Source: CAADGU01 sp964467705
GTDB lineage: Bacteria > Chloroflexota > Anaerolineae > Promineifilales > Promineifilaceae
Reading direction: 5' to 3'
Length of the DNA stretch: 9,932 bases
Assembly (NCBI GenBank): GCA_964467705.1
Contig: CAYXUZ010000220.1
Coordinates: forward strand, 1-9,932
A program made the translations under genes and the position numbers. Shown one piece after another: positions 1-6,530 of this stretch; the first letter of the stretch is position 1; each line of letters starts with the position of its first letter. The notes below the pieces were generated by a model. It did not search any database, was not told where the DNA came from, and was given only the letters and a program-made list of their open reading frames with translations.

Positions 1-1403
1 GGAGTATTCTCCTCATACGTCACCGTTAGGGTCATAGGCATGATGGTCTGAGTGATTGGTATACCCGTTTGTACAGCTTCCAAAATGAAAAAGCGATTGA
101 CGCCAGCAAGGTCTCCAGTGGTTAATTGGGTGAGTTGCGTGTAAGTAACAACGGCCGTACTCGTGAACGCGCCCGCCGGAAACTCTATTTCTACCTGACC
201 ATCATACGATACCAGATTACCACCCCCTGGCGGGATCGTGGCGGGGAAGGTACACCAAATCCCAGAATCTGCTAGTGTGACCAAACCGGCCAGCCAAGCG
301 GTCATATCAGGACCATCTGGTATACACACACTTGTATTGTCAAAATAGAAAGTTAAAAGCTCATCCAAGGTGACAAATGAATTGGGTATAGGGCCTATGA
401 GCAAGGGGTTGTTTCGCAGATCAAGTGAGTGCAAATTGCTCAGGTTGCCTATCTCAGATGGCAAAACATCGGTAAACTGGTTGTTGTTTAAATTTAGGCT
501 AAACAGAGTGGATAAATTTCCCAAAGAAGCAGGCAGCGTACCCCCCAACTGATTGTGGCTCAAATTAAGGAAATGCAAATTACTCAACATGCCCAATTCT
601 ACAGGCACCGTACCAGTTAACCAATTGTCGTTCAAAATCAAGTGGGTAAGGCTTGTCAGATCACCCAATTCCGCAGGAATCGGGCCTTGTAGCTGGTTAG
701 AACTAATGTCTAAAACTTGCAGGTTGGTTAAGTTGCCAAATGTATTAGGCAGCGAACCACCAAACTCATTGTTGTATAGATAGAGACCATTCAGGTTTGT
801 CATATTACCCAGTTCAGGCGGGAGGCTTCCACTCAGTTGATTGTCTGTCAACGCCAACAGTTCCAAATTTGTCAGATTTCCCAGAGCTGCCGGCAGAGAG
901 CCACTTAGTCTGTTTCCCGTCAGGTTTAATTCTTGCAGGTATGTCAGATTTCCCAATTCATCAGGAATGGACCCCCTAAAATCACCACTCAACCTCATTG
1001 TGTGTAAGCTGGTTAAATTGCCTAACTCTGACGGGATAGTGCCTGTTAAAAAGTATGACGTCAGCGATAGATCAGTCAGATAAGAAAGGTTGCCCAACTC
1101 AGGCGGAATAACGCCTTCCATATACATTGGGCTTAACTCCAGCCCTGTCACGTGCCCGGCGGTGCAAGATACACCAGACCAGGTACAAGGCTGGTTATTT
1201 GTCAACCAATTGTTTATTAGCGGATAAAGCTCCCAGGATTCGCCGTTGGTGCTGTTATAAAAAGCTACCAAGGCATCACATTCGGAAGTGGGAATCTCGG
1301 TCACATCCTGACAGTTAAACTCAGTTGTTTGCGCCAGACTGATACCAACACTGCCCAGAGCGATCATAATTAACAAGCTGGTGATCCACTTTTTGTTGTT
1401 CAT
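1..1403 (-). CDS. Secreted plant-type leucine-rich-repeat protein (C-terminus beyond window)
   Basis: A continuous frame of 467 codons runs from ATG at 1403 off the left edge with no stop. Residues 1-24 are a signal peptide: KK, a hydrophobic stretch and an S-L-A cleavage site, so the protein is exported. Residues 31-80 form an N-terminal cap with Cys31, Cys42 and a CTWSGVSC motif (Cys73, Cys80) like the plant LRRNT_2 cap. About eleven 23-25-residue repeats follow (roughly 85-355), with the plant-type pattern LxxLxLxxNxLxGxIPxxLGNL. A closing region has Cys360 and Cys384. Residues about 398-467 begin with DGQVEIEFPAGAF, a beta-rich start like the ZU5-type or adhesin-like modules of surface proteins. 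The likely role is extracellular binding; the ligand is unknown. The gene is visibly more AT-rich than the lysine genes and holds only one ACGGCCGT. A good Shine-Dalgarno sequence supports the start. The LRR class is secure; the C-terminal domain is a guess. Confidence 0.88.
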   Translation of the reverse strand, partial: MNNKKWITSLLIMIALGSVGISLAQTTEFNCQDVTEIPTSECDALVAFYNSTNGESWELYPLINNWLTNNQPCTWSGVSCTAGHVTGLELSPMYMEGVIPPELGNLSYLTDLSLTSYFLTGTIPSELGNLTSLHTMRLSGDFRGSIPDELGNLTYLQELNLTGNRLSGSLPAALGNLTNLELLALTDNQLSGSLPPELGNMTNLNGLYLYNNEFGGSLPNTFGNLTNLQVLDISSNQLQGPIPAELGDLTSLTHLILNDNWLTGTVPVELGMLSNLHFLNLSHNQLGGTLPASLGNLSTLFSLNLNNNQFTDVLPSEIGNLSNLHSLDLRNNPLLIGPIPNSFVTLDELLTFYFDNTSVCIPDGPDMTAWLAGLVTLADSGIWCTFPATIPPGGGNLVSYDGQVEIEFPAGAFTSTAVVTYTQLTQLTTGDLAGVNRFFILEAVQTGIPITQTIMPMTLTVTYEENT

Positions 1404-1554
1404 GCTTTTTTTACCTCCTAATGGTTGAAGTTTTTAAGCCAAAGAATCTTGAAACGACCTGATATGACTATCCTGACTGTGCCAACCGATTTTAACGCAC
1501 TAATTCTCGACTGCATTACGGCCGTACATGCACCACAATAAACCGACAACTTAC
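1404..1554 (-). other. 151-base spacer between cutC and the LRR gene
   Basis: The spacer holds the LRR ribosome binding site and one ACGGCCGT (1518-1525) inside a longer imperfect palindrome at 1512-1532. TTGGCA followed by TATCAG, 15 bases apart on the minus strand (about 1460-1486), is only a weak promoter candidate. There is no clear Rho-independent terminator for cutC and no heptamer array like those in the lysine operon. The change in base composition suggests the LRR gene is a separate transcription unit, but the sequence does not prove it. Confidence 0.4.
1413..1420 (-). promoter_or_regulatory. Shine-Dalgarno of the LRR gene
   Basis: On the minus strand TAGGAGGT lies 9 bases before the ATG at 1403, a near-perfect ribosome binding site. 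It fixes the start and agrees with the signal peptide beginning at that codon. Confidence 0.85.
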
Positions 1555-2289
1555 CTACAGACGACTGCTCAAGTCAATAACAGCTTGCCTGAGCCGCGCC
1601 ACCTCAACCGCATCTACGCGCCCATTCCGCAGCACCCTGGAGTAGGCGTGAATCGCCAGCCTCTCCACAGGCAATTTTGCCAGCAACAGGGGCACATTGC
1701 CAGCATGCAAACCGCCGCCAATCACCATTTCCAACTGATCCTTTGCTTGCTGAATGAGCCTGTTCAATTGAACCACGCCGTGCAAAGCGGACAGGGAACT
1801 GCCCCAGGGTGTACCGCTGGTAAGCACCCGATCTACACCCATGTCCATGAGCTGCGCCAATGCCTCCATCTGGTTGGCTACGGCGTCAAATGCCCGGTGA
1901 CAGGTCACAATTAGACCCAGGCTATGTGCCGTTTCGGTTAACTGGCGCATCTCCTTCACTGCCAGAACTTGCCCATCCAGCAGACCAATTACCACGCCGT
2001 TTGCGCCAGTGGCTACGGCCGTCTCCATCTGCCGCCTCATCTCTGTCACTTCATCCGGCGTGTAACAAAAATCACCAGCACGTGGCCGGATCATCACCAT
2101 CAGTCCTGGCCGATCCCCAAAAGCCGCCCGCGCTGCCATGATGTGTTCCCGGCCAGGTGTCAGGCCATCCAATTCCATCTGGCTGCACAATTCCACCGTG
2201 TCCGCCCCGCCCCGGTAGGCCGCGGCCACATCTTGCTGCACGGCCGTGACCGTTGCACAATTGACACAAATTTCTACCCGAACGCGCAT
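1555..2289 (-). CDS. cutC: CutC-family TIM-barrel protein
   Basis: A protein of 244 residues, the usual CutC length. Family signatures appear in order: VEIC near the N-terminus, VELCSQ (32-37), a GLTPG segment, MIRPRAGDFCYT (66-77), GVVIGLL (98-104), CHRAFD (130-135) and GVDRVLTSG (151-159). CutC was named for copper tolerance in E. coli, where part of the phenotype was later traced to a small RNA (MicL) from the same locus. A copper role is therefore not assured, and the family is best called a cytoplasmic TIM-barrel of unclear substrate. Its ATG (2287-2289) shares one base with the stop of the homoaconitase small-subunit gene (TAATG), so the two are probably translationally coupled. Two ACGGCCGT copies encode Thr-Ala-Val. 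The family assignment is firm; the function is not. Confidence 0.93.
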   Translation of the reverse strand: MRVRVEICVNCATVTAVQQDVAAAYRGGADTVELCSQMELDGLTPGREHIMAARAAFGDRPGLMVMIRPRAGDFCYTPDEVTEMRRQMETAVATGANGVVIGLLDGQVLAVKEMRQLTETAHSLGLIVTCHRAFDAVANQMEALAQLMDMGVDRVLTSGTPWGSSLSALHGVVQLNRLIQQAKDQLEMVIGGGLHAGNVPLLLAKLPVERLAIHAYSRVLRNGRVDAVEVARLRQAVIDLSSRL

Positions 2290-2795
2290 TACTGTTCACC
2301 CGGAAAACGGCCGTATTCCTTTACATACGCCACAATCCCACCCGCCGCCACAATCTCCTGAGCAAAATCCGGCAAGGGAGGCAGGTCTATGGTCAGGTCG
2401 GGGGAGAGGATACGGCCGTTCGCCAAATCCAGCGCCACCTCATCCCCATCTGCCAACAACATCACGGCATTCGGAGCGGTGAATACCGGTATTCCCAAAT
2501 TGATCGCATTGCGGAAAAAGATACGGGCAAAACTGGGGGCAATAATCGCCCCAATCTCCCGCCGCCGCAGCGCCTCCGGCGCATACTCCCGCGACGAGCC
2601 ACAGCCAAAGTTAGGCCCGGCCACGATGATGTCACCCGGCTTTGCTTCCCGCGCAAAATCCGACCGTGCCTCCACAAAGGCAAAATCCTTCACATCCTGC
2701 CCCTCTTTCAACATAAACGGCGCGTACCGCCCCGGCACAATCTGATCCGTATCCACATCCGCGCCAAATTTCCACACTCTCGCTTCATAATTCAT
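2289..2795 (-). CDS. lysU: Homoaconitase small subunit (LysU/HacB, aconitase swivel domain)
   Basis: A protein of 168 residues, matching the LeuD/HacB family. With the large subunit it isomerises homocitrate to homoisocitrate via homoaconitate in lysine synthesis. Visible motifs are DTDQIVPGRYAPFM (15-28), GCGSSREYAPEAL (64-76), RIFFRNAINLGIP (91-103) and a C-terminal YGRFPGE. The YAPFM loop where leucine-pathway enzymes carry their recognition loop, and the GRFPGE tail, resemble the Thermus lysine enzyme as I remember it. That is why I prefer homoaconitase to isopropylmalate isomerase. The start at 2795 overlaps the hacA stop by 11 bases and lies inside an ATTATGA heptamer array. Residues MNYE are translated repeat. 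Two ACGGCCGT copies encode Asn-Gly-Arg and Tyr-Gly-Arg. Confidence 0.9.
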   Translation of the reverse strand: MNYEARVWKFGADVDTDQIVPGRYAPFMLKEGQDVKDFAFVEARSDFAREAKPGDIIVAGPNFGCGSSREYAPEALRRREIGAIIAPSFARIFFRNAINLGIPVFTAPNAVMLLADGDEVALDLANGRILSPDLTIDLPPLPDFAQEIVAAGGIVAYVKEYGRFPGEQ

Positions 2796-2808
2796 AATTC
2801 ATAAATCC
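2785..2808. repeat. ATTATGA heptamer array across the hacA/hacB junction
   Basis: On the minus strand three overlapping ATGAATT/ATTATGA units run through the end of the large-subunit gene and the start of the small-subunit gene. One unit gives the TGA stop (2785-2787) and the neighbouring unit gives the ATG start at 2795. The same heptamer, also in three units and also followed by AG, occurs at 8859-8879 before lysZ. Confidence 0.85.
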
Positions 2809-4038
2809 TAATTCTCTTGGGTCCGTAATCACTCCCGTCACGGCCGTCGCCGCCGCCACCGCCGCACTTGCCAGATAAATTTTGGAGGTGGGGTGCCCCA
2901 TCCGCCCCTTAAAATTGCGATTGCCCGTCGAAAGACAAATATCCCCTTCGCCGAGTGTACCCTGGTGCCGCCCCATGCAGGGGCCGCAGCCCGGTGTGGT
3001 CAGCGTCGCCCCTGCTTCCAACAGCGTATTCAGCGTGTCATCGGCAATGGCCCGCTGCAATTCCCAGCGGCTGGCCGGGCTGAGGACCAGGCGTATCCCC
3101 GGAGCCAGCCGCCGCCCGCGCAGAATATCGGCGGCGTCGCGCATATCTTCGTAACGGCCGTTGGTACACGTCCCCAAAAAGATGACATCCACCTTTGTCC
3201 CGGCCACCGCGCCCACGTCCACCACATCATCCACCGCGTGGGGGATCGCCACCTGCGGCTCTAACGCCTCCAGGTCAATGGTGACGGTCTGGGCATAGGC
3301 CGCATCGGGATCAACATGTAACCAATCCGGCACATCCCAATCATCCGCGGCTGCACCCGTTGGTGGGAAAATACCCACCTTCGCCCCCAACTCTATCGCC
3401 ATGCTGCTGATCGTCTGGCGGCCCGGCAGCGGCAACCACTCCAACCCGTGATACTCAATCGCCATGTAGGTAGCCCCGGCAATGGTCAATTCGCGGCCCA
3501 ATTTGAGGGCGAAATCTTTGGCGTCAACACCGGGGCGGAAACGGCCGTTGCTGATGATGCGCAGCGTTTCCGGTACACGCAGCCACGTCTTGCCCGTGGC
3601 CCACACCAGCGCCACATCGGTAGACCCCATGCCCGTGCCAAACGCCGCCACCGCGCCATAACTGGTGGAGTGCGAATCTGACCCCACCACCACCATGCCC
3701 GGTCGGGCAATCCTCTCTTCCACCAACACCTGATGGCAAATGCCGCGCCCCACCTCAAACAGGCGAATCCCTTGCTCTTGAGCAAACCGGCGCACCAGAT
3801 TCTGGTTATCGGCCACACCAACGGTGGAAGCAGGGGCTACATGATCCAGCACCAACACCACCTGCGCCGGGTTATGCACACCGCTCACACCCAACCGCTC
3901 CTGCATCACCTTGATGATGCCCGGTGAGAGCGAATCATGCCCCATCGCCACATCCGGTTCCACGACCACCAGGTCACCCGGCTGCACTCGCCGCCCGGCT
4001 TTGTTTGACAAAATCTGCTCGCTTAACGTCTGTCCCAC
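2785..4038 (-). CDS. lysT: Homoaconitase large subunit (LysT/HacA, 4Fe-4S)
   Basis: A protein of 417 residues, typical for the two-subunit prokaryotic homoaconitase/isopropylmalate isomerase large subunit. Fe-S ligands are Cys291 in GTCTNGR, and Cys351 and Cys354 in GCGPCMG. VVGSDSHSTSYGA (118-129) and GTGMGSTD (134-141) are active-site segments of the aconitase fold. It works with the adjacent small subunit on homocitrate. The start is GTG at 4038 (GTG GGA CAG, giving MGQTLSEQIL, a family-like start). GGAGG sits only 4 bases upstream, and its first bases come from the flanking repeat array. The last residues, MNYEL, lie beyond the usual DPREL end of the family and are translated ATTATGA repeat. 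Isopropylmalate isomerase is the alternative, made less likely by the homocitrate synthase upstream. Confidence 0.9.
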   Translation of the reverse strand: MGQTLSEQILSNKAGRRVQPGDLVVVEPDVAMGHDSLSPGIIKVMQERLGVSGVHNPAQVVLVLDHVAPASTVGVADNQNLVRRFAQEQGIRLFEVGRGICHQVLVEERIARPGMVVVGSDSHSTSYGAVAAFGTGMGSTDVALVWATGKTWLRVPETLRIISNGRFRPGVDAKDFALKLGRELTIAGATYMAIEYHGLEWLPLPGRQTISSMAIELGAKVGIFPPTGAAADDWDVPDWLHVDPDAAYAQTVTIDLEALEPQVAIPHAVDDVVDVGAVAGTKVDVIFLGTCTNGRYEDMRDAADILRGRRLAPGIRLVLSPASRWELQRAIADDTLNTLLEAGATLTTPGCGPCMGRHQGTLGEGDICLSTGNRNFKGRMGHPTSKIYLASAAVAAATAVTGVITDPRELGFMNYEL

Positions 4039-4045
4039 TTTTCCT

Positions 4046-4118
4046 CCGTAATCGGTAATCCGTAACCCGTAATCCGTTATCGGTTGACAGACAACGGATT
4101 ACGGGTTACGGATAACGG
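4046..4118. repeat. Inverted heptamer array between MOSC gene and hacA
   Basis: Forward units CCGTAAT, CGGTAAT, CCGTAAC, CCGTAAT and CCGTTAT (4046-4080) have a strict 7-base period. They are followed by complementary units AACGGAT, TACGGGT and TACGGAT (4093-4113). A perfect 21-base inverted repeat pairs 4058-4078 with 4093-4113 around a 14-base loop. The array fills nearly all of the 81-base gap. There is no T-tract, so it is not a standard terminator, although the hairpin could stop or protect RNA between the genes. Confidence 0.9.
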
Positions 4119-4119
4119 C

Positions 4120-4674
4120 TTAGATTTTCAACACAGTGTCCCCCGTTTCTACCACGCCCGGTTCAACCACCTTCACGTACATGCCGCGCAGGCGTAGGGC
4201 TTTGCCGGTTTCGGAATTGGCGAATTTGACGGCGTCCATACCAAAGCGGTGGGTGAATTTAGCGCAGCCGGTATGGGGCACGGCCGTCACTTCCACCACG
4301 GCCGTACCCAATTGCAACCGCTGCCCCACGGGCAGGTTTTCCACGCCCAAATCCATATCCACAATCAACTGGTCGCCCGCCAGCGGCCACCGTTCCCGGT
4401 CATTGTCCGCTACCAGATTCAGGAAACGGCCGTTCATCAACGTCAGTTGCATCTCCGGGTGTGCCGACCCATCGTCCGTCCGTTTGCTGCCACGCGGCCG
4501 CCAGTTATCCCCCACCAGCCCCTCCGCCACCGTCAATTCACCCTGTGCCAGCACCAACCGCTCGCCATCGGACGGCCGGGCCACAATCATCTGCACCACC
4601 CCGCCATCAGTTGGCGAATCCTGCACCGGCCCCAGCCCTGCTTCCAATTCAGCCATATTCAAATTTTTGGTCAT
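4120..4674 (-). CDS. MOSC-domain protein
   Basis: A protein of 184 residues. The core resembles MOSC domains (C-terminal module of Moco sulfurases): a beta-rich body with LGTAVVEVT and then HTGCAKF (134-140). This carries Cys137, the conserved cysteine proposed to bind sulfur. Next come a RFGMDAVKF helix, LRLRGMYVKVV and the closing PGVVETGD. Stand-alone MOSC proteins are cytoplasmic with mostly unknown substrates; some handle molybdenum-cofactor sulfur or N-hydroxylated compounds. The start at 4674 has AAAGGAG 7 bases upstream. The gene lies between homocitrate synthase and homoaconitase, both gaps being filled by hairpin repeats, so it seems to be a member of the lysine operon without a known lysine role. 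Three ACGGCCGT copies, two of them only 18 bases apart. Domain secure, function unknown. Confidence 0.85.
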   Translation of the reverse strand: MTKNLNMAELEAGLGPVQDSPTDGGVVQMIVARPSDGERLVLAQGELTVAEGLVGDNWRPRGSKRTDDGSAHPEMQLTLMNGRFLNLVADNDRERWPLAGDQLIVDMDLGVENLPVGQRLQLGTAVVEVTAVPHTGCAKFTHRFGMDAVKFANSETGKALRLRGMYVKVVEPGVVETGDTVLKI

Positions 4675-4694
4675 CGTTTACTCCTTTAATGAAT

Positions 4695-4750
4695 GAGATT
4701 GGGAGATTGAGAGACTGGGAGACTGACAATCTCACAGTCTCTCAGTCTCC
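4695..4750. repeat. Inverted octamer array between homocitrate synthase and MOSC genes
   Basis: The period is 8. GAGATTGG, GAGATTGA, GAGACTGG and GAGACTGA (4695-4726) are followed by complementary CAATCTCA, CAGTCTCT and CAGTCTCC (4727-4750). Segments 4702-4717 and 4735-4750 pair at 15 of 16 positions. The right part lies inside the homocitrate synthase gene, encoding its last residues, and the TGA stop (4732-4734) falls within an octamer. Confidence 0.88.
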
Positions 4751-5886
4751 AAATCTTCCCCGTTATGCGCCGCTTGATACAACAAGGAGTCTACATCGTC
4801 AAGGGTGAGACGGCCGTGATCCGCCATCGTTTTGATTTCATTCGTCAAATACTTAAGCTGGTCATCGTCCAAACATAGCCCTAACTGCTCCGCCCGCCCC
4901 TTCACCGCATTCCAGCCCGTCAGCCGGTGGGCCACGTGAATATAGCGCGTCAGCCCAAAATCCTCCGGCCGCAAAATCTCATATGTCGCCGGATTATTCA
5001 GCACCGCTTTGGCATGAATCCCTGCTTTATGCGTAAAGCTGGCAAAACCGGTGATGGTGTTGTTGAAGGGAATGTCCACCCGCACCAGCCGCGCCACCAG
5101 ACTGTCCAGATTGCGTATCAGCGGCAGGTGATACTTCTGCACCAGCGCCGGATCGGTGGCATAGAGCCGGGCAATCAGGCCACCTAACGGCGTAATGCCA
5201 TTGCGCTCGCCGATGCCCAAGATGCTGGTGTCAATGTGCGTGGCTCCCGCTTCCAGCGCCGCATACGCATTGGCAATGGCGCAGCCCGCATCGTTGTGCC
5301 CATGAAACTCAATATCGCAGGTCAACTCCCGGCGCAGGCGGGCCACCAGCTCATAAATCTGGCGGGGTGTGCCCACCCCCACCGTGTCGGCAATACCCAC
5401 GCGATGCACGCCCAGTGCACACACCGCCCGGTAGATACGCACAACGTCCTCCACATCACTGCGCAGGCTATCTTCCGTGCTAAAGCGCGTTTCCACTCCC
5501 TGACTGAGCAGATAGGCTACGACTTCCTGCGCCAAATCAAGAATCTGGTCAATGGTACGGCCGTGACTAAACTCCCTTAAATACGACGAGGTGCCAATCA
5601 CCACATCCACCCCCGCCACCCCCGTATCCACCGCCTTTTTGGCGTCTTCCAGATTACAGCGCGTGTGCGTCAGAATTTTGGCGTTCAGCCCCAACCGGGC
5701 AATGGTCACACAATCCTGGTAACTCTCCGGCGAGGCCAGCGGCGAGGTCAATTCCAGATACTCCACGCCAAACGTATCCAGCAGCGTGGCAATCTGAATC
5801 TTCTCGGCCGTGCTGAAAAAGGCATTCACAAACTGCTCCCCTTCCCGCAAAGTTGACTCAATAATGGCAAACTTTTCCAAACTCAT
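4732..5886 (-). CDS. hcs: Homocitrate synthase (first step of alpha-aminoadipate lysine pathway)
   Basis: A protein of 384 residues from the ATG at 5886; a GTG directly before it (5889) is an alternative. It condenses acetyl-CoA with 2-oxoglutarate to give homocitrate. Motifs of the HCS/isopropylmalate synthase TIM barrel, numbered from the ATG: STLREGEQF (11-19) with catalytic Arg14, the metal-binding HGHND (195-199), and GIGERNGITPLG (224-235). The short form, without the C-terminal leucine regulatory domain, and the REGEQF wording fit homocitrate synthase rather than LeuA. A GAGGGAAGG stretch lies before the start. The final residues LETERL are translated octamer repeat. A 32-codon open frame ends on its ATG. 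It begins a second block of the lysine cluster, after the plus-strand cassette, so it needs its own promoter in 5887-6019; I cannot pick one out on this strand. Confidence 0.93.
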   Translation of the reverse strand: MSLEKFAIIESTLREGEQFVNAFFSTAEKIQIATLLDTFGVEYLELTSPLASPESYQDCVTIARLGLNAKILTHTRCNLEDAKKAVDTGVAGVDVVIGTSSYLREFSHGRTIDQILDLAQEVVAYLLSQGVETRFSTEDSLRSDVEDVVRIYRAVCALGVHRVGIADTVGVGTPRQIYELVARLRRELTCDIEFHGHNDAGCAIANAYAALEAGATHIDTSILGIGERNGITPLGGLIARLYATDPALVQKYHLPLIRNLDSLVARLVRVDIPFNNTITGFASFTHKAGIHAKAVLNNPATYEILRPEDFGLTRYIHVAHRLTGWNAVKGRAEQLGLCLDDDQLKYLTNEIKTMADHGRLTLDDVDSLLYQAAHNGEDLETERL

Positions 5887-5984
5887 CACACCTTCCCTCT
5901 CTTATTGAAAACAAAACCATCACCCGTTTGGGCTAGACATTCGATTTCTTGGAGGAATCGGATGTCTGGCAGCTCAATTGACAC
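5886..5984 (-). CDS. Possible small ORF just upstream of homocitrate synthase
   Basis: From GTG at 5984 (or 5993), a 32-codon frame runs to a TGA (5886-5888) that shares one base with the homocitrate synthase ATG. The peptide reads about VSIELPDIRFLQEIECLAQ and ends in NKRGKV. It could be a short coupled leader or a chance frame. The start is weak (GTG, poorly spaced GAGGAG), it lies opposite a hairpin and a promoter of the plus-strand cassette, and I recognise no family. The two late Lys codons are too few to argue for lysine attenuation alone. Confidence 0.2.
   Translation of the reverse strand: MSIELPDIRFLQEIECLAQTGDGFVFNKRGKV
5932..5970 (+). other. 17-bp imperfect inverted repeat upstream of the plus-strand cassette
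   Basis: Arms 5932-5948 and 5954-5970 surround a 5-base loop (TTGGA). All 17 positions pair if read as plus-strand RNA, three of them as G-U. On the minus strand those three become C-A mismatches. It lies just before the cassette's -35 box. It could be a protein-binding operator or a hairpin end of a plus-strand transcript; it has no T-tract after it. Confidence 0.6.
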
Positions 5985-6007
5985 GCCCTCCACTTCACCG
6001 ATATACT
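5978..6007 (+). promoter_or_regulatory. Sigma70-type promoter of the plus-strand cassette
   Basis: A perfect -35 TTGACA (5978-5983) is followed after 18 bases by TATACT (6002-6007), 5 of 6 matches to the -10 consensus. Transcription would begin near 6013-6015, only about 5-7 bases before the ATG at 6020. The 8-base palindrome TCAATTGA (5974-5981) overlaps the -35 box and is a candidate operator. The frame could be opened at TTG 5978, but that codon is the -35 box. Confidence 0.65.
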
Positions 6008-6019
6008 CCTCACCTGATA

Positions 6020-6523
6020 ATGAACATGCAAAATTCTTCCCTTAAATCCCAGACTGACTGGGAGCGCCTTGAGAAGATGTCTGATGAAGATATAGACCTT
6101 TCCGATATTCCTGAACTGACCGAAGAAGATTTCAAACGAGCCAAACCGCTTGCCCAACACTTCGCAGAACGTGGCATCAAAATTGATCCCTCTGAACCTA
6201 TCATCGTGACCGAATACCACGAAGATGGCACGGCCGTAAGACATGAGTTGCCTCCACCAATGAACAAAAATGATGAACTGAAGGACACCCATCCAGAATA
6301 TGATTTTTCCGGTGGCGTTCGTGGCAAACATTTCCGGGAAATGCACCAGGGTTATCGGGTCACTATTCATGACGAAGATGGTTCTGTGACCTTCAAAGAG
6401 TATGCACCGGATGAGGGTTGGGTTGCCCTTGATCCCGATGTGCGTCGGTATTTCCCGGATTCCGAATCGGTCAACCGTACCTTACGCTCACTCATTGCCT
6501 TGATACCGGACCAGACAACATAA
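6020..6523 (+). CDS. Antitoxin-like protein: BrnA-type head with YDFS-GVRGK / DPDV-FPDSESVN tail
   Basis: A protein of 167 residues from ATG 6020; ATG 6026 is equally possible. Residues 12-42 (DWERL, MSDEDIDLSDIPELTEEDF) resemble the N-terminus of BrnA-type antitoxins. Residues 92-103 (PEYDFSGGVRGK) and 136-160 (VALDPDVRRYFPDSESVN, then TLRSLIALI) resemble a widespread group of small hypothetical proteins. The last part could form a ribbon-helix-helix like the BrnA DNA-binding end. The middle has two similar segments, EYHEDGTAVRHEL and HDEDGSVTFKEY, which suggests an internal duplication. No BrnT-like toxin is adjacent; the next gene is a small membrane protein. There is no Shine-Dalgarno sequence and the promoter lies very close, so translation may be nearly leaderless. 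One ACGGCCGT (Thr-Ala-Val). The antitoxin kinship is inference from motifs. Confidence 0.72.
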   Translation: MNMQNSSLKSQTDWERLEKMSDEDIDLSDIPELTEEDFKRAKPLAQHFAERGIKIDPSEPIIVTEYHEDGTAVRHELPPPMNKNDELKDTHPEYDFSGGVRGKHFREMHQGYRVTIHDEDGSVTFKEYAPDEGWVALDPDVRRYFPDSESVNRTLRSLIALIPDQTT

Positions 6524-6530
6524 AAACAGA

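Noticed and set aside
370..1083. Plus-strand ORFs in the LRR region
   Set aside because: They are antisense shadows of the repeats; their own periodicity comes from the 72-base LRR unit.
4058..4113. 21-bp hairpin as a Rho-independent terminator
   Set aside because: No U-tract follows the stem on the transcribed strand, and the stem is explained by the heptamer array.
4046..4118. CRISPR array
   Set aside because: Units are 7 bases, contiguous and without spacers.
5978..6019. Extension of the antitoxin-like gene to TTG 5978
   Set aside because: The TTG is part of a perfect -35 box and the added residues (TRPPLHRYTPHLI) look unlike the rest of the protein.
5933..6370. 145-residue minus-strand frame opposite the antitoxin-like gene
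   Set aside because: Shadow of the real plus-strand gene, which shows family motifs; no recognisable protein on the minus strand.
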